Below are positions 7,738-15,704 of a stretch of 64,000 nt of DNA, piece after piece. The notes under the pieces were generated by a model. It was not told the origin of the DNA, did not search any database, and saw nothing but the letters and a program-made list of their open reading frames with translations. The translations under genes and the position numbers were made by a program. How positions within the stretch are numbered: position 1 is the stretch's first letter; each line of letters opens with the position of its first letter. The DNA lies in NCBI GenBank assembly GCA_022803075.1, contig JAFFTF010000007.1, forward strand, positions 34,814 through 98,813, written 5' to 3'. Source of the DNA: Micrococcales bacterium 31B. GTDB lineage: Bacteria > Actinomycetota > Actinomycetes > Actinomycetales > Dermabacteraceae.

Positions 7738-8285
7738 TGGCGCATTTGCGTGCTGAAACGCTCATCGATCTCGCTAAGGGGAGCATCGCTCCGGCCACTG
7801 CGGCCGTGTTCAATGCGCATATCTCCCGCTGCCGTGAATGCTATGCGGCATACCTTCGCGAGACGAGTGTGCAGCGCGCCCTGTCGGTCGCTGACGTTCC
7901 GTGCGTGCCCAGCGACCTCGAATCACGCATGTTGACTCGCCTCGCGGAATGCGGCATGCCGCTCGATTGCGAGGCCACTCGCGCCGGGGCGCCTGCCGCG
8001 CTCGCGGGGGCGCCGGGTGCGCTGCGAGGATTCGCTTCGGAGGTCTCCGTTGCCGAATGGGGCGGGGCCCGCACCGCCCCGCGCCGTCGCGGCACGCTCG
8101 TGGTCGCCGCGGCCGCCGCAGCCGGGCTCACCCTTGCCGTCTACGGCGGTGTCACGCTCTATAACAACTCCCAGGCCACGCCGATCCGGCCGCCCGTGGC
8201 GCAGGTCAGTGTGAAAACCGAAGTAGCGTCCAACCCCGGGAGTGGGGTTTCGGTGCCCACGGGCAACCGGGCGTCCGGGCGCTGA
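7737..8285 (+). CDS. rseA: Zinc-binding anti-sigma factor (RseA-like, membrane-spanning)
   Basis: 182 residues. The ATG shares a base with the sigma factor stop (TAATG), a classical sigma/anti-sigma arrangement. The N-terminal anti-sigma domain has the zinc motif H28-x3-C32-x2-C35 (AHISRCREC). A basic stretch (APRRRG) and a 23-residue hydrophobic segment near residues 120-143 follow, then a short tail of about 40 residues, probably extracytoplasmic. It is expected to hold SigE inactive until stress. The mycobacterial RseA I recall is mainly cytoplasmic, so the transmembrane segment makes this closer to RsgA/RskA-like layouts. Confidence 0.82.
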   Translation: MAHLRAETLIDLAKGSIAPATAAVFNAHISRCRECYAAYLRETSVQRALSVADVPCVPSDLESRMLTRLAECGMPLDCEATRAGAPAALAGAPGALRGFASEVSVAEWGGARTAPRRRGTLVVAAAAAAGLTLAVYGGVTLYNNSQATPIRPPVAQVSVKTEVASNPGSGVSVPTGNRASGR

Positions 8286-8341
8286 CCCGAGATGCGCAAC
8301 GTGTCCGCCTGTGGCGTGACGAGAGGGATTCTCGCGCCGAG

Positions 8342-8347
8342 TACCGT
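8342..8347 (+). promoter_or_regulatory. Candidate leaderless -10 box for tatB
   Basis: TACCGT is followed by 6 nt and the TTG start at 8354. The spacing equals that of the other leaderless starts in the window, which supports TTG 8354 over GTG 8360, although leaderless TTG starts are unusual. Confidence 0.4.
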
Positions 8348-8353
8348 AAAGTT

Positions 8354-9157
8354 TTGAGCGTGCCGAGCATCGAAGTTATCGCAGTCCTAGTGCTCGTCGG
8401 CGTGCTGCTGGCGAAGCCGCAGAACATGCCTGAATACATTCGCAAGCTGATGAAGTTTGTGCGCGACCTGCGTCGCATGTTCCTCAACGCCCAGCAGGGG
8501 CTTGAGCGCGAGACCGGCATGTCTATGGAAGACCTCAAGAAGTACGACCCGCGCCAGTACGACCCGCGCAAGATCGTGCGAGATGCCTGGAACTCTCCCC
8601 TCGACGAGGAAGACCTCAAGGCTCTCGAAGAGGGCCGCAAGTCGACCGTCGACGAGGTGCGGGACGGCGTCAAGGCCGGCGTGAACGAGGCCAAGTCGAC
8701 GGCAAACACGGCCGTGGGCACCGTCTCGAGCGCGGTCACGACGGTGCGCGATGCCCTCCTGTTGAAAGACATCTCAGAGAAGCCCGAAGTGAAACCGGCT
8801 GAGCAACCGGCCGATACGCCCGCCGAGGTGTCCGCCGCCGACGTCGAGCCCACGCTCGACACCGATGCCAAGCCTGAGCCCGAGCCCGACCCTGAGCCCG
8901 AGCCCGACCCTGAGCCCGAGCCGAGCACGGCGCCCACCGACGGCAACGCGGAGGTGCTGACCGCAGACACCGTGGCCCCCGACGTGAAACTGACGCGCCC
9001 CAGCCCCGCGGCGCTCACGCCCGTGACCACGACGACCGAACACGTCGATTCAGAAACCGGCGAGACCTTCACGCGCGAGGAGGTGCGCAGCGCCTATTCG
9101 CTGTCGCACGACCGGCTCGAGAAGCACGGCGCGCCCACCTACAGCGACGCCACCTAA
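8354..9157 (+). CDS. tatB: Sec-independent translocase subunit TatB
   Basis: Component of the twin-arginine translocase that recognises folded substrates with TatC. It has 267 residues from TTG 8354. The transmembrane helix is at residues 7-20 (EVIAVLVLVGVLLA), followed by KPQNMPEYIRKLMKFVRDLR, the amphipathic helix. The conserved Glu before the helix is present. The Gly of the usual Gly-Pro hinge is replaced by Lys (AKP). After residue 140 the protein is an acidic, disordered tail with a Pro-Glu/Pro-Asp repeat. The mycobacterial order has htrA between the anti-sigma gene and tatB; it is absent here. Confidence 0.85.
   Translation: MSVPSIEVIAVLVLVGVLLAKPQNMPEYIRKLMKFVRDLRRMFLNAQQGLERETGMSMEDLKKYDPRQYDPRKIVRDAWNSPLDEEDLKALEEGRKSTVDEVRDGVKAGVNEAKSTANTAVGTVSSAVTTVRDALLLKDISEKPEVKPAEQPADTPAEVSAADVEPTLDTDAKPEPEPDPEPEPDPEPEPSTAPTDGNAEVLTADTVAPDVKLTRPSPAALTPVTTTTEHVDSETGETFTREEVRSAYSLSHDRLEKHGAPTYSDAT
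8873..8922 (+). repeat. 18-bp tandem repeat in the tatB tail
   Basis: About 2.7 copies of CCTGAGCCCGAGCCCGAC encode alternating Pro-Glu and Pro-Asp in the disordered C-terminal tail. The period is a multiple of three, so copy-number change would keep the frame. Confidence 0.85.
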
Positions 9158-9187
9158 CCTACTTTTGCTGCGCCGCAAGCCCACGCG

Positions 9188-10513
9188 CTAGCGCGGGCTC
9201 ACGGGCAGTTTGCGACCCGCCAGGCCGCGGGGGCGAGTGCCGAGTCGCTCGGCCAGCCGCACGAAGGCGGCGGCCACCGCGCTGACCTCGCCCGGTTCGG
9301 CGTCGGGAGCCTCGGACGCCAGGTTCAGCGGTCGGCCGGCATCCCCGCGTTCCCGCAGCATCGGGTCCAGGGGAATCTGCTCCAGCAACTCGACGGCCAC
9401 CCCCAGCTGCTCGGAGAGCTGGGTGGCAATCGCGGCCCCACCGCCCGCGCCGAAGATTTCGAGGCGCTCGCCCCCCACTTCGAGCCACGACATGTTCTCG
9501 ATGACCCCCGCGACGCGCTGCTCCGTCTGCGCCGCGATCAAACCCGCGCGCTCGGCCACCTCGGCGGCGGCCAACTGCGGGGTCGTCACCACCAGCAGCT
9601 CGGCGTGCGGCAGCAACTGAGCGACCGAGATGGCCACGTCTCCCGTGCCGGGCGGCAGGTCGAGCAGCAAGACGTCAAGGTCGCCCCAGAACACGTCGGT
9701 CAGAAACTGCTCCACCGCTCGGTGCAGCATGGGGCCGCGCCAGATCACTGCCTTGCCGGGAGCCACGAAACTACCGATCGAGATCACCTTCACGCCGTGC
9801 ACGATCGGCGGCAAGATCATGTCGTCGACGCGCGTCGGCCCCCGGTCGAGCCCCATGATGCGGGGAATCGAAAACCCGTGGACGTCGGCGTCGAGAATGC
9901 CCACCTGCAGGCCCCGGGCCGCGAGGGCGACCGCGAGGTTCGCCGTCACCGACGATTTGCCCACGCCGCCCTTGCCGCTCGCCACGGCATACACGCGCGT
10001 GAGGCTTCCGGGCTGCGCGAACGGATTCTCGGGGGGCCGCGAGCCATCCCCGCCGCGCAGTCCGCGCCGCATCGCGAGCCGCTGCTCATCGTTCATGACG
10101 CCCATCTCGACCCTCACGTTGCGCGCACCCGCGAGCGGGGCGAGCGCCGCCCGCACATCGGCGTCGAGGGTGGCCTTGAGGGGGCAGCCGGGGATCGTCA
10201 ACAGGAGGCGCACCGAGAGTTTCTCGTCAGAGACCTCCACGGTATCGACCATTCCGAGGTCGGTGATGGGTCGGCGAATCTCGGGGTCCTGGACGCGCGC
10301 GAGGGCGGCCAGCACCGCATCCTGCGGCAGGGGCTCGGGCGGCAGGGGCTTGGGCGGCAGGGGCTTGGGCGGCAGGGGCTCGGGCGGCAGGGGCTCGGGC
10401 GGCAGGGGCTCGGGCGGCAGGGGCTTGGGCGGCAGGGGCTCGGGCGGCAGGGGCTTGGGCGGCAGGGGCCCCTGCGGCAGGGGCTTGGGCGGCAGGGCAG
10501 CGCCAGAACTCAC
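9188..10513 (-). CDS. mrp: Mrp/NBP35-family P-loop ATPase (iron-sulfur carrier) with Pro-rich repeat N-terminus
   Basis: Cytoplasmic Fe-S cluster carrier ATPase, 441 residues from GTG 10513, which overlaps the upstream stop as GTGA. Residues 6-64 are a PLPP[KE] pentapeptide repeat encoded by eleven 15-bp units. Residues 65-145 form the MIP18/DUF59 domain (VQDPEIRRPITDLGMVD). The ATPase domain starts near 175 with the deviant Walker A ASGKGGVGKSS, then DADVHGFSIPRIMG and LLLDLPPGTGD. The expected CxxC of many Mrp proteins is absent: ENMSWLE stands where ENMSxxxCP is usual, as in several actinobacterial members. Longer starts up to 10603 are open but would overlap the upstream gene deeply. Confidence 0.9.
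   Translation of the reverse strand: MSSGAALPPKPLPQGPLPPKPLPPEPLPPKPLPPEPLPPEPLPPEPLPPKPLPPKPLPPEPLPQDAVLAALARVQDPEIRRPITDLGMVDTVEVSDEKLSVRLLLTIPGCPLKATLDADVRAALAPLAGARNVRVEMGVMNDEQRLAMRRGLRGGDGSRPPENPFAQPGSLTRVYAVASGKGGVGKSSVTANLAVALAARGLQVGILDADVHGFSIPRIMGLDRGPTRVDDMILPPIVHGVKVISIGSFVAPGKAVIWRGPMLHRAVEQFLTDVFWGDLDVLLLDLPPGTGDVAISVAQLLPHAELLVVTTPQLAAAEVAERAGLIAAQTEQRVAGVIENMSWLEVGGERLEIFGAGGGAAIATQLSEQLGVAVELLEQIPLDPMLRERGDAGRPLNLASEAPDAEPGEVSAVAAAFVRLAERLGTRPRGLAGRKLPVSPR
10331..10495 (-). repeat. 15-bp tandem repeat, 11 copies, inside mrp
   Basis: Eleven head-to-tail copies of GGGCTCGGGCGGCAG on the plus strand (variants GGGCTTGGGCGGCAG and one GGGCCCCTGCGGCAG), plus a partial unit at each edge. 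On the minus strand they encode PLPPE or PLPPK. Copies are nearly identical, which suggests recent expansion. The period preserves the frame. Confidence 0.95.
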
Positions 10514-11937
10514 GACGCTGCCCCCGGGTGGCGACCGGACCGACGGGCCACGCGCGCGTCCGACCCCACCCGGCCCTGCTCGTGCTGCCCCACTCCGGGC
10601 CACGTCATCTGAATATTGGAGGGGATCACGGCGGCGTGATCGCGCCAGTCCTCGGGCAGCACGTGATCGAGCACGTCGTCGACGGTGACCACGCCGAGCA
10701 GGCGCTGGTCTTTATCGGTGACCGGAACGGCCACGAGGTTGTACTGCGCGAGAATGCGCGTGATGTCGCCGAGCGGCGCCTCCGGCTCGACCGTGAGCTT
10801 TTCGTGCTCGTCGATGAGGGTGCCGATCTGCTCGTGCGGGGGGCGGCGCAGCAGGTGCTGAAAGTGCACCGTGCCGATGAAGCGGCCGGTCGGCGTCTCG
10901 TGCGGGGTGCGGCACACGTACACGGCGGCGGCCAGGGCGGGCGGGAGGTCCTCGTCGCGGATGGCGGCCAGCGCGTCGGCGACGTGGTCCTCGGGGCCGA
11001 GAATCACGGGCTCGGTCGTCATCATGCCGCCCGCCACATAATCGTCGTAGGCGAGGAGCCGGCGCACGTCCTTCGCTTCTTCGGGTTCCATGCGTTCCAG
11101 CAGCTCGTGCGCCACCTGATCGGGCAGCTCGCGCACGAGGTCGGCGGCGTCGTCCGGGTCCATCTCGTCGAGCACGTCGGCGGCGCGCTCGACATCCATC
11201 TCGGTGACCATCTCGACGCGGATGTCTTCGGGCAACTCTTCGAGCACCTCGGCTAGGCGCTCGTTCGAGAGGCCCCCCGCCACCTCGCTACGGCGCTTGG
11301 TATCCATCTCGTGAAACAACTCGGCCGCGTCGGCGGGCTTCAGCGCCTCCAGGTCGGCGACCACGCGTTCCGCCGACTGCTCGCCGCGATTGGCAAATAC
11401 GCCCGTGACCTTGGCATACGGCACCTGCAGGCTCTCGCCGCGGCGCCCGAAGCGCGCGGAAAGCCCGCCCTGCTGGCGGCGCACGAACAGCCTCGTGACC
11501 GTCCACTCGCGCCGCTGCCCCGGCTCGATGGCGACGTCTTCAATGCTCGCGCGGCCCCCATCGTCGATGAGCGTCACCTGCCGGTCCAGCAGCTCGGCCA
11601 TCACGAGCGTCTCGGTCGAACGCTTCTCGAACCGCCGCATGTTCAGCAGGCCGGTCGTGATCACCTGTCCCGGGTCTATCGCGGTGACCCGCGTGATCGG
11701 CACGAAGATGCGCCGCCGCCCCGCGACCTCGATCACGAAACCCACGACGCTCGGCGGCTGCGTGCCGCTGCGCTGCGTCAACACGGCGTCTCGCACCTTG
11801 CCCACGGCATCGCCGAGGGGGTCAAAAACGGACGTGCCCGCAAGCCGACCCACGTACACGCGGGACTGCTTGCGGGCCGGGGAATCGCGACGGTCACTGC
11901 GCGTCGCGCCACCACTAAGACTCGAGTTTTCGCTCAC
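10510..11937 (-). CDS. MgtE N-domain/CBS-domain protein without membrane part
   Basis: 475 residues. An N-terminal PRC-barrel-like region (VYVGRLAGTSVFDPLGDAVG) precedes an MgtE intracellular N domain of repeated helical hairpins (residues 190-285; LADVL/EELPE, EMDPDDAADLVRELP). Two CBS motifs follow (GGMMTTEPVILGPEDHVADA and LTVEPEAPLGDITRILAQYN, ending GVVTVDDVLDHVLPEDWR). There is no transmembrane domain, so it is not itself a magnesium channel; it may sense Mg2+ or nucleotides. It is cotranscribed between pepP (9 nt) and mrp (GTGA overlap). In related actinobacteria I recall a DUF1003 gene between this gene and mrp; it is missing here, and the last 40 residues are an unusual tail. Confidence 0.85.
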   Translation of the reverse strand: MSENSSLSGGATRSDRRDSPARKQSRVYVGRLAGTSVFDPLGDAVGKVRDAVLTQRSGTQPPSVVGFVIEVAGRRRIFVPITRVTAIDPGQVITTGLLNMRRFEKRSTETLVMAELLDRQVTLIDDGGRASIEDVAIEPGQRREWTVTRLFVRRQQGGLSARFGRRGESLQVPYAKVTGVFANRGEQSAERVVADLEALKPADAAELFHEMDTKRRSEVAGGLSNERLAEVLEELPEDIRVEMVTEMDVERAADVLDEMDPDDAADLVRELPDQVAHELLERMEPEEAKDVRRLLAYDDYVAGGMMTTEPVILGPEDHVADALAAIRDEDLPPALAAAVYVCRTPHETPTGRFIGTVHFQHLLRRPPHEQIGTLIDEHEKLTVEPEAPLGDITRILAQYNLVAVPVTDKDQRLLGVVTVDDVLDHVLPEDWRDHAAVIPSNIQMTWPGVGQHEQGRVGSDARVARRSGRHPGAAS

Positions 11938-11946
11938 GCCTCCACT

Positions 11947-13536
11947 TTAGTCGCGCAGCGTCGCCATCCAGCGCTCCACCTCATCAGGCGTGCGCGGCAG
12001 CGCGCGAGAGAGATTCTCGGCGCCTGTCGCGGTCACGAGAATGTCGTCTTCGATGCGCACGCCGATGCCGCGGAACTCCGCGGGCGCCTTGAGGTCGTTC
12101 GCCATGAAGTACAGCGCCGGTTCGATCGTGAAGATCATGCCCGGTTCGAGGCGCGCGTCGAGGTACATCTCGCGCCGCGCCTGCGCGCAGTCGTGCACGT
12201 CGAGGCCGAGGTGATGCGACGTGCCGTGCACCATCCAGCGGCGGTGAAACTGGCCGTTCTCGGCGAGCGACTCTTCGAGCGTGCCCGGCAGCAGGCCCCA
12301 TTCGTGGCAACGGCGGGCGATCACCTCGATGGCGGCCCGGTGCAGGTCTTTGAAGGTCGCCCCGGGCTGCGCCACAGCGAACGCCGCGTCCGCGGCCTCC
12401 AGCACCGCCTCGTAGATCTCGCGCTGCGGAGCGCTGAACGTGCCCGAGACCGGCAGCGACCGCGTGATGTCGGCCGTGTACAGCGAATCCACCTCGATGC
12501 CCGCGTCGATCAAGATGACGTCGCCCTCGCGCACCTCGCCGTCGTTGCGAATCCAGTGCAGGGTGCAGGCGTGTTCTCCCGAGGCGGCGATCGTGTCGTA
12601 GCCGACGCTATTGCCCTCCTCGCGGGCGGTGCGCGCCATGATGCCCTCGACCACGCGCTCGCCCCGCGCGTGCCCCACCGCGGCGGGCAATTCACGCACG
12701 ATGCGCTCGAAGCCCAGCACCGTGGCGTCCACGGCCTTGCGCATCTCGCGAATCTCATACTCGTCTTTGACGAGCCGAGCCTCGCTCGCCGCCTCGCGCA
12801 GCTCGTCGTCGAGGGCCTGCGTGGCCTCGCCGACCTCGATGCTCGCCTGGCCGCGAATCTCGTTGACGAGCGCCGTCACCGACTGGTCGACATCGGCGAG
12901 CACGCGCAGTTGCACGCCGCCGCCGACGTCTTTCGAGATCGCGTCGCGCAGGTCGTCGATGTGACGGCACGCGATGCCGAGCTCGGTCGAAACCTCCTCG
13001 AGGGTGGGCCGGCGGCCGACCCAGAGTTCGCCGTAACGCGCGTCGGCGTAGAACTCCTCGCTCGACTTCGGCGAACGCGGCCGCATGAACAGGGTCGTCG
13101 CGTCGTTGCCGTCGGCGTCGCGCTCGATCACGAGCACGCTGTCGGGTTCGCGGTCGGTGCCGAGACCGGAGTAGTAGGCGTAGGCGCTGTCGGGCCGAAA
13201 GCGGTAATCGGTGTCGTTGGAGCGCACCTTGAGCGGCCCGGCGGGCAGCACGAGACGCTCGCCCTCGAACCGATTGAGAATGCGCTCGCGGCGCGGGCTC
13301 GTGAAGTCGGCGGCCTCGCAGCGCTCCACGGGGCGCGAATCATCGCCCCAGTCCGCCGCGATGAACGCCCGAAACTCGGGGTTGCTCGGGCGGTTCGAGC
13401 GATTGTTCACCCGGTCGGTGAGGGGCTGGTCCGTCTCGGCGGGCTCGGGGGCGTCGGCCGTTGGGTGGGGGCCGGACGCCTCGGTGGCGCTCTGGTCAGG
13501 GTCGCTGGCGGTTGGCGCGGTATCGGTAGTCATCAT
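11947..13536 (-). CDS. pepP: Xaa-Pro aminopeptidase (aminopeptidase P family, M24B)
   Basis: Removes an N-terminal residue preceding proline; a two-metal cytoplasmic enzyme. It has 529 residues. The first 65 are a Pro/Thr-rich, probably disordered extension. The N-terminal domain follows (NPEFRAFIAADWGDD). The catalytic pita-bread domain has metal ligands in VILIDAGIEVDSLYTADITR, HGTSHHLGLDVHD, FTIEPALYF and RIEDDILVT. It starts with ATG 13536 or the adjacent ATG 13533. It is first in a three-gene leftward operon with the MgtE-like gene and mrp, and divergent from the DUF2332 gene. Confidence 0.93.
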   Translation of the reverse strand: MMTTDTAPTASDPDQSATEASGPHPTADAPEPAETDQPLTDRVNNRSNRPSNPEFRAFIAADWGDDSRPVERCEAADFTSPRRERILNRFEGERLVLPAGPLKVRSNDTDYRFRPDSAYAYYSGLGTDREPDSVLVIERDADGNDATTLFMRPRSPKSSEEFYADARYGELWVGRRPTLEEVSTELGIACRHIDDLRDAISKDVGGGVQLRVLADVDQSVTALVNEIRGQASIEVGEATQALDDELREAASEARLVKDEYEIREMRKAVDATVLGFERIVRELPAAVGHARGERVVEGIMARTAREEGNSVGYDTIAASGEHACTLHWIRNDGEVREGDVILIDAGIEVDSLYTADITRSLPVSGTFSAPQREIYEAVLEAADAAFAVAQPGATFKDLHRAAIEVIARRCHEWGLLPGTLEESLAENGQFHRRWMVHGTSHHLGLDVHDCAQARREMYLDARLEPGMIFTIEPALYFMANDLKAPAEFRGIGVRIEDDILVTATGAENLSRALPRTPDEVERWMATLRD

Positions 13537-13605
13537 GCGTATATCTTGACACTTACGCGCTGGTCGCAGGACGGATTACGCCGCGTTCCGGTGGGGCGCG
13601 TGATC

Positions 13606-13611
13606 TAGGCT
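13606..13611 (+). promoter_or_regulatory. -10 box of leaderless DUF2332 promoter
   Basis: TAGGCT is followed by 6 nt (GGGGGC) and the GTG start at 13618, the same spacing as dapE. It fits a leaderless transcript. Confidence 0.55.
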
Positions 13612-13617
13612 GGGGGC

Positions 13618-14775
13618 GTGGACTGGAAAAACATTCGGCAACTGCTGCGCGAACAGTCGGACACGTGCGCGCGGCTCGGCTCACCGATCTACTCGGGCAT
13701 TCTGCGTCGCCTCGCACTCGACACGGCCGACGCGCCGGTGGACGAGCAGTCCGTCACCGCCGACCCCGTGCTGCGGGTGCTGGGGCCACACCGGGCCGCC
13801 GTGGCGTCCGAAATGATCCCCCTGCGCCTGCTCGCCGCGGTCCACCGCATCGTGCTCGCGGGTAATGCCCCCGATCTCGCGCGGTTCTTCCCGTCGATGG
13901 GCGGCGACCTGTATGCGGGCGGCGGCCCCATGGAATGCTGGCAGGCATTCGTTGACGTGCTGAAGCACCGGTTTGACGAGGTGAGGGCCGGGCTCGAGTA
14001 TTTTCCGCAGACCAACGAGACGGGCCGCGGCGCGCCCCTCATCGGGGGGCTGCTGCACGCGATCGACCAGCTGGGCCTCGCGGGCGTCCAAAATCCCGTG
14101 CCCGTGCGGTTCAACGAGATCGGCGCCTCGGGCGGGTTGAACCTGCGCTGCGACCGGTTTCGCTACCTGTCGGGCGACGAAGACTCGGCGGGCTGGGGCC
14201 CCACCTCGACGTGCGTCACGTTCACCGAGGCGTGGCTTGGCGAGCAGCCGCCCGGCGGAGACGGCAGCGTGCGGCTCGACGTGCGCTCGCGGCAGGGAGC
14301 CGATATTAACCCCGTCGACCTCACCACCGAGGCGGGGCAGCAGCATCTCATGAGTTTCATCTGGCCCGACCACGTGCTGCGCCAGGGCCGCCTGCGCTGC
14401 GCCCTCGACATTGCGCGGGTCATGCCCGTGGAGATTCACCGCGAGAGTGCCATCGACTTTGTGAATCGTCTCGAACTGACGGAGGGCGAACTCACCGTGC
14501 TGTGGCATTCGGTGATGTGGCAGTACGTGACGCCCGCGGAACAGCAGCAGGTGCAAAAGCGCATCGAAGAACTTGGCGCGCAGGCCACGCAGTCGAAGCC
14601 GTTCACGCATATTTCTTTCGAGCCCGCCCCGCACCTGGAGGACAGGGCGGCGTCGCAGGTGCTTGTCGTGCGCGTGTGGCCGAGCGTGCGCGTGGGCAAC
14701 ATGAAAATGCCCGCGGGCGTGCCGCAATTGCTTGCGAAGGGCACGTCGCACGGGATTCCCGTGCAGTGGAAGTAA
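13618..14775 (+). CDS. DUF2332 protein
   Basis: 385 residues, full length for the family, cytoplasmic, no signal or membrane segment. Family-like stretches are LREQSDTCARLGSPIYSGIL, LRLLAAVHRIVLAGNAPDLA, VRFNEIGASGGLNLRCDRF and LSVMWQYVTPAEQQ-type sequence (here LWHSVMWQYVTPAEQQQV). The EIGASGGLNL glycine-rich turn resembles a methyltransferase motif I, and the family has been suggested to be Rossmann-like, but no activity is established to my knowledge. The PHP-domain gene follows after 5 nt, so the two are cotranscribed. Confidence 0.85.
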   Translation: MDWKNIRQLLREQSDTCARLGSPIYSGILRRLALDTADAPVDEQSVTADPVLRVLGPHRAAVASEMIPLRLLAAVHRIVLAGNAPDLARFFPSMGGDLYAGGGPMECWQAFVDVLKHRFDEVRAGLEYFPQTNETGRGAPLIGGLLHAIDQLGLAGVQNPVPVRFNEIGASGGLNLRCDRFRYLSGDEDSAGWGPTSTCVTFTEAWLGEQPPGGDGSVRLDVRSRQGADINPVDLTTEAGQQHLMSFIWPDHVLRQGRLRCALDIARVMPVEIHRESAIDFVNRLELTEGELTVLWHSVMWQYVTPAEQQQVQKRIEELGAQATQSKPFTHISFEPAPHLEDRAASQVLVVRVWPSVRVGNMKMPAGVPQLLAKGTSHGIPVQWK

Positions 14776-14780
14776 CGGCC

Positions 14781-15704
14781 ATGGGCGACAGCCGCGCGCG
14801 CATAGACCTGCACACGCATTCGACGTGTTCGGACGGCACCGACAGCCCCGCCGAGTTGATGCGGCTCGCCGCCGAGGCGAGGCTCGACATCGTGGCGCTC
14901 ACCGACCACGATTCGACGAGCGGTTGGGCCGCGGCTGCGGCCGCGGCGGCTGCCCTGGGGCTGGGTTTCGTGCGCGGAGAAGAGGTTTCGTGCCGCAGCG
15001 AGGGCCATTCGATTCACCTGCTCTCGTACCTGCATGACCCCGAGGCGCCCGCGCTGCGCGAGGAGGCCGAGAAGTCGCGGGCCGCGCGTCGCGTGCGGGC
15101 GCGCGAAATGGTCGAGCGCGTGGGCGAGGACTACGACCTGACCTGGGAGGAGGTGCTCGGGCACGTGCAGTCGGCGGGCGGCGAGGGTGAAAGCGGTGGC
15201 GACGGCGAGGGTGGCGTTGGGGCTGGTGGCGTTGGGGCTTCGGCGGGCACCATCGGCCGGCCCCACATCGCCGACGCGCTCGTGGCCAAGGGCATCGTCG
15301 AGAGCCGCGACGCGGCGTTCGCGACGCTCATGTCGTCACGCTCGAAGTATTACGTGCCGGTGTACGCCACCGACCCGGTCAGCGCCGTACGCGCCGTGCG
15401 CGAGGCCGGGGGAGTGCCCATCGTCGCGCACCCGGGTCGCGACGGCCGCCGCATCGGTGAGCACCTGCTCGACGCCATGGTCGAGGCGGGGCTGCTCGGT
15501 CTCGAAATTGAACACCGCGAAAACTCCGCCGAGGGTAAGCACTGGCTCTACGAGTACGCGCGGCGCAACGACCTGATCGTGACGGGTTCGAGCGACTTTC
15601 ATGGCCTCACCGGCAAGGTGAACCGCCTCGGCGAAAACACGACGGCGCCCGAGATGCTGCAGCGCATCGTCTCCGCCGCGACGAGCGGCCTCACGGTGCT
15701 GTGA
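14781..15704 (+). CDS. PHP-domain metal-dependent phosphoesterase
   Basis: 307 residues from ATG 14781. It belongs to the polymerase-and-histidinol-phosphatase superfamily, whose YciV/TrpH-type members hydrolyse short oligonucleotides or nucleotide phosphates. Metal ligands are in IDLHTHSTCSDGTDSP, IVALTDHDST and GEEVSC, with later ones in IVAHPGRD, LEIEHRENS and TGSSDFHG. Residues near 134-156 are a Gly/Glu/Val-rich insertion just before IGRPHIADALV. The substrate here is unknown. Its last 14 nt overlap the convergent ABC ATPase gene. Confidence 0.88.
   Translation: MGDSRARIDLHTHSTCSDGTDSPAELMRLAAEARLDIVALTDHDSTSGWAAAAAAAAALGLGFVRGEEVSCRSEGHSIHLLSYLHDPEAPALREEAEKSRAARRVRAREMVERVGEDYDLTWEEVLGHVQSAGGEGESGGDGEGGVGAGGVGASAGTIGRPHIADALVAKGIVESRDAAFATLMSSRSKYYVPVYATDPVSAVRAVREAGGVPIVAHPGRDGRRIGEHLLDAMVEAGLLGLEIEHRENSAEGKHWLYEYARRNDLIVTGSSDFHGLTGKVNRLGENTTAPEMLQRIVSAATSGLTVL

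Noticed and set aside
10331..10495. Possible CRISPR-like repeat array
   Set aside because: Units are contiguous 15-mers without spacers and lie in frame inside the mrp coding sequence.
10514..10603. Longer mrp N-terminus starting at 10603
   Set aside because: It would overlap the MgtE-like coding end by about 90 nt. GTG 10513 with a GTGA overlap is the usual coupling.
11311..13608. A 765-codon plus-strand frame across mgtE-like and pepP
   Set aside because: It is the antisense shadow of two genes with clear family motifs and runs across their intergenic boundary.
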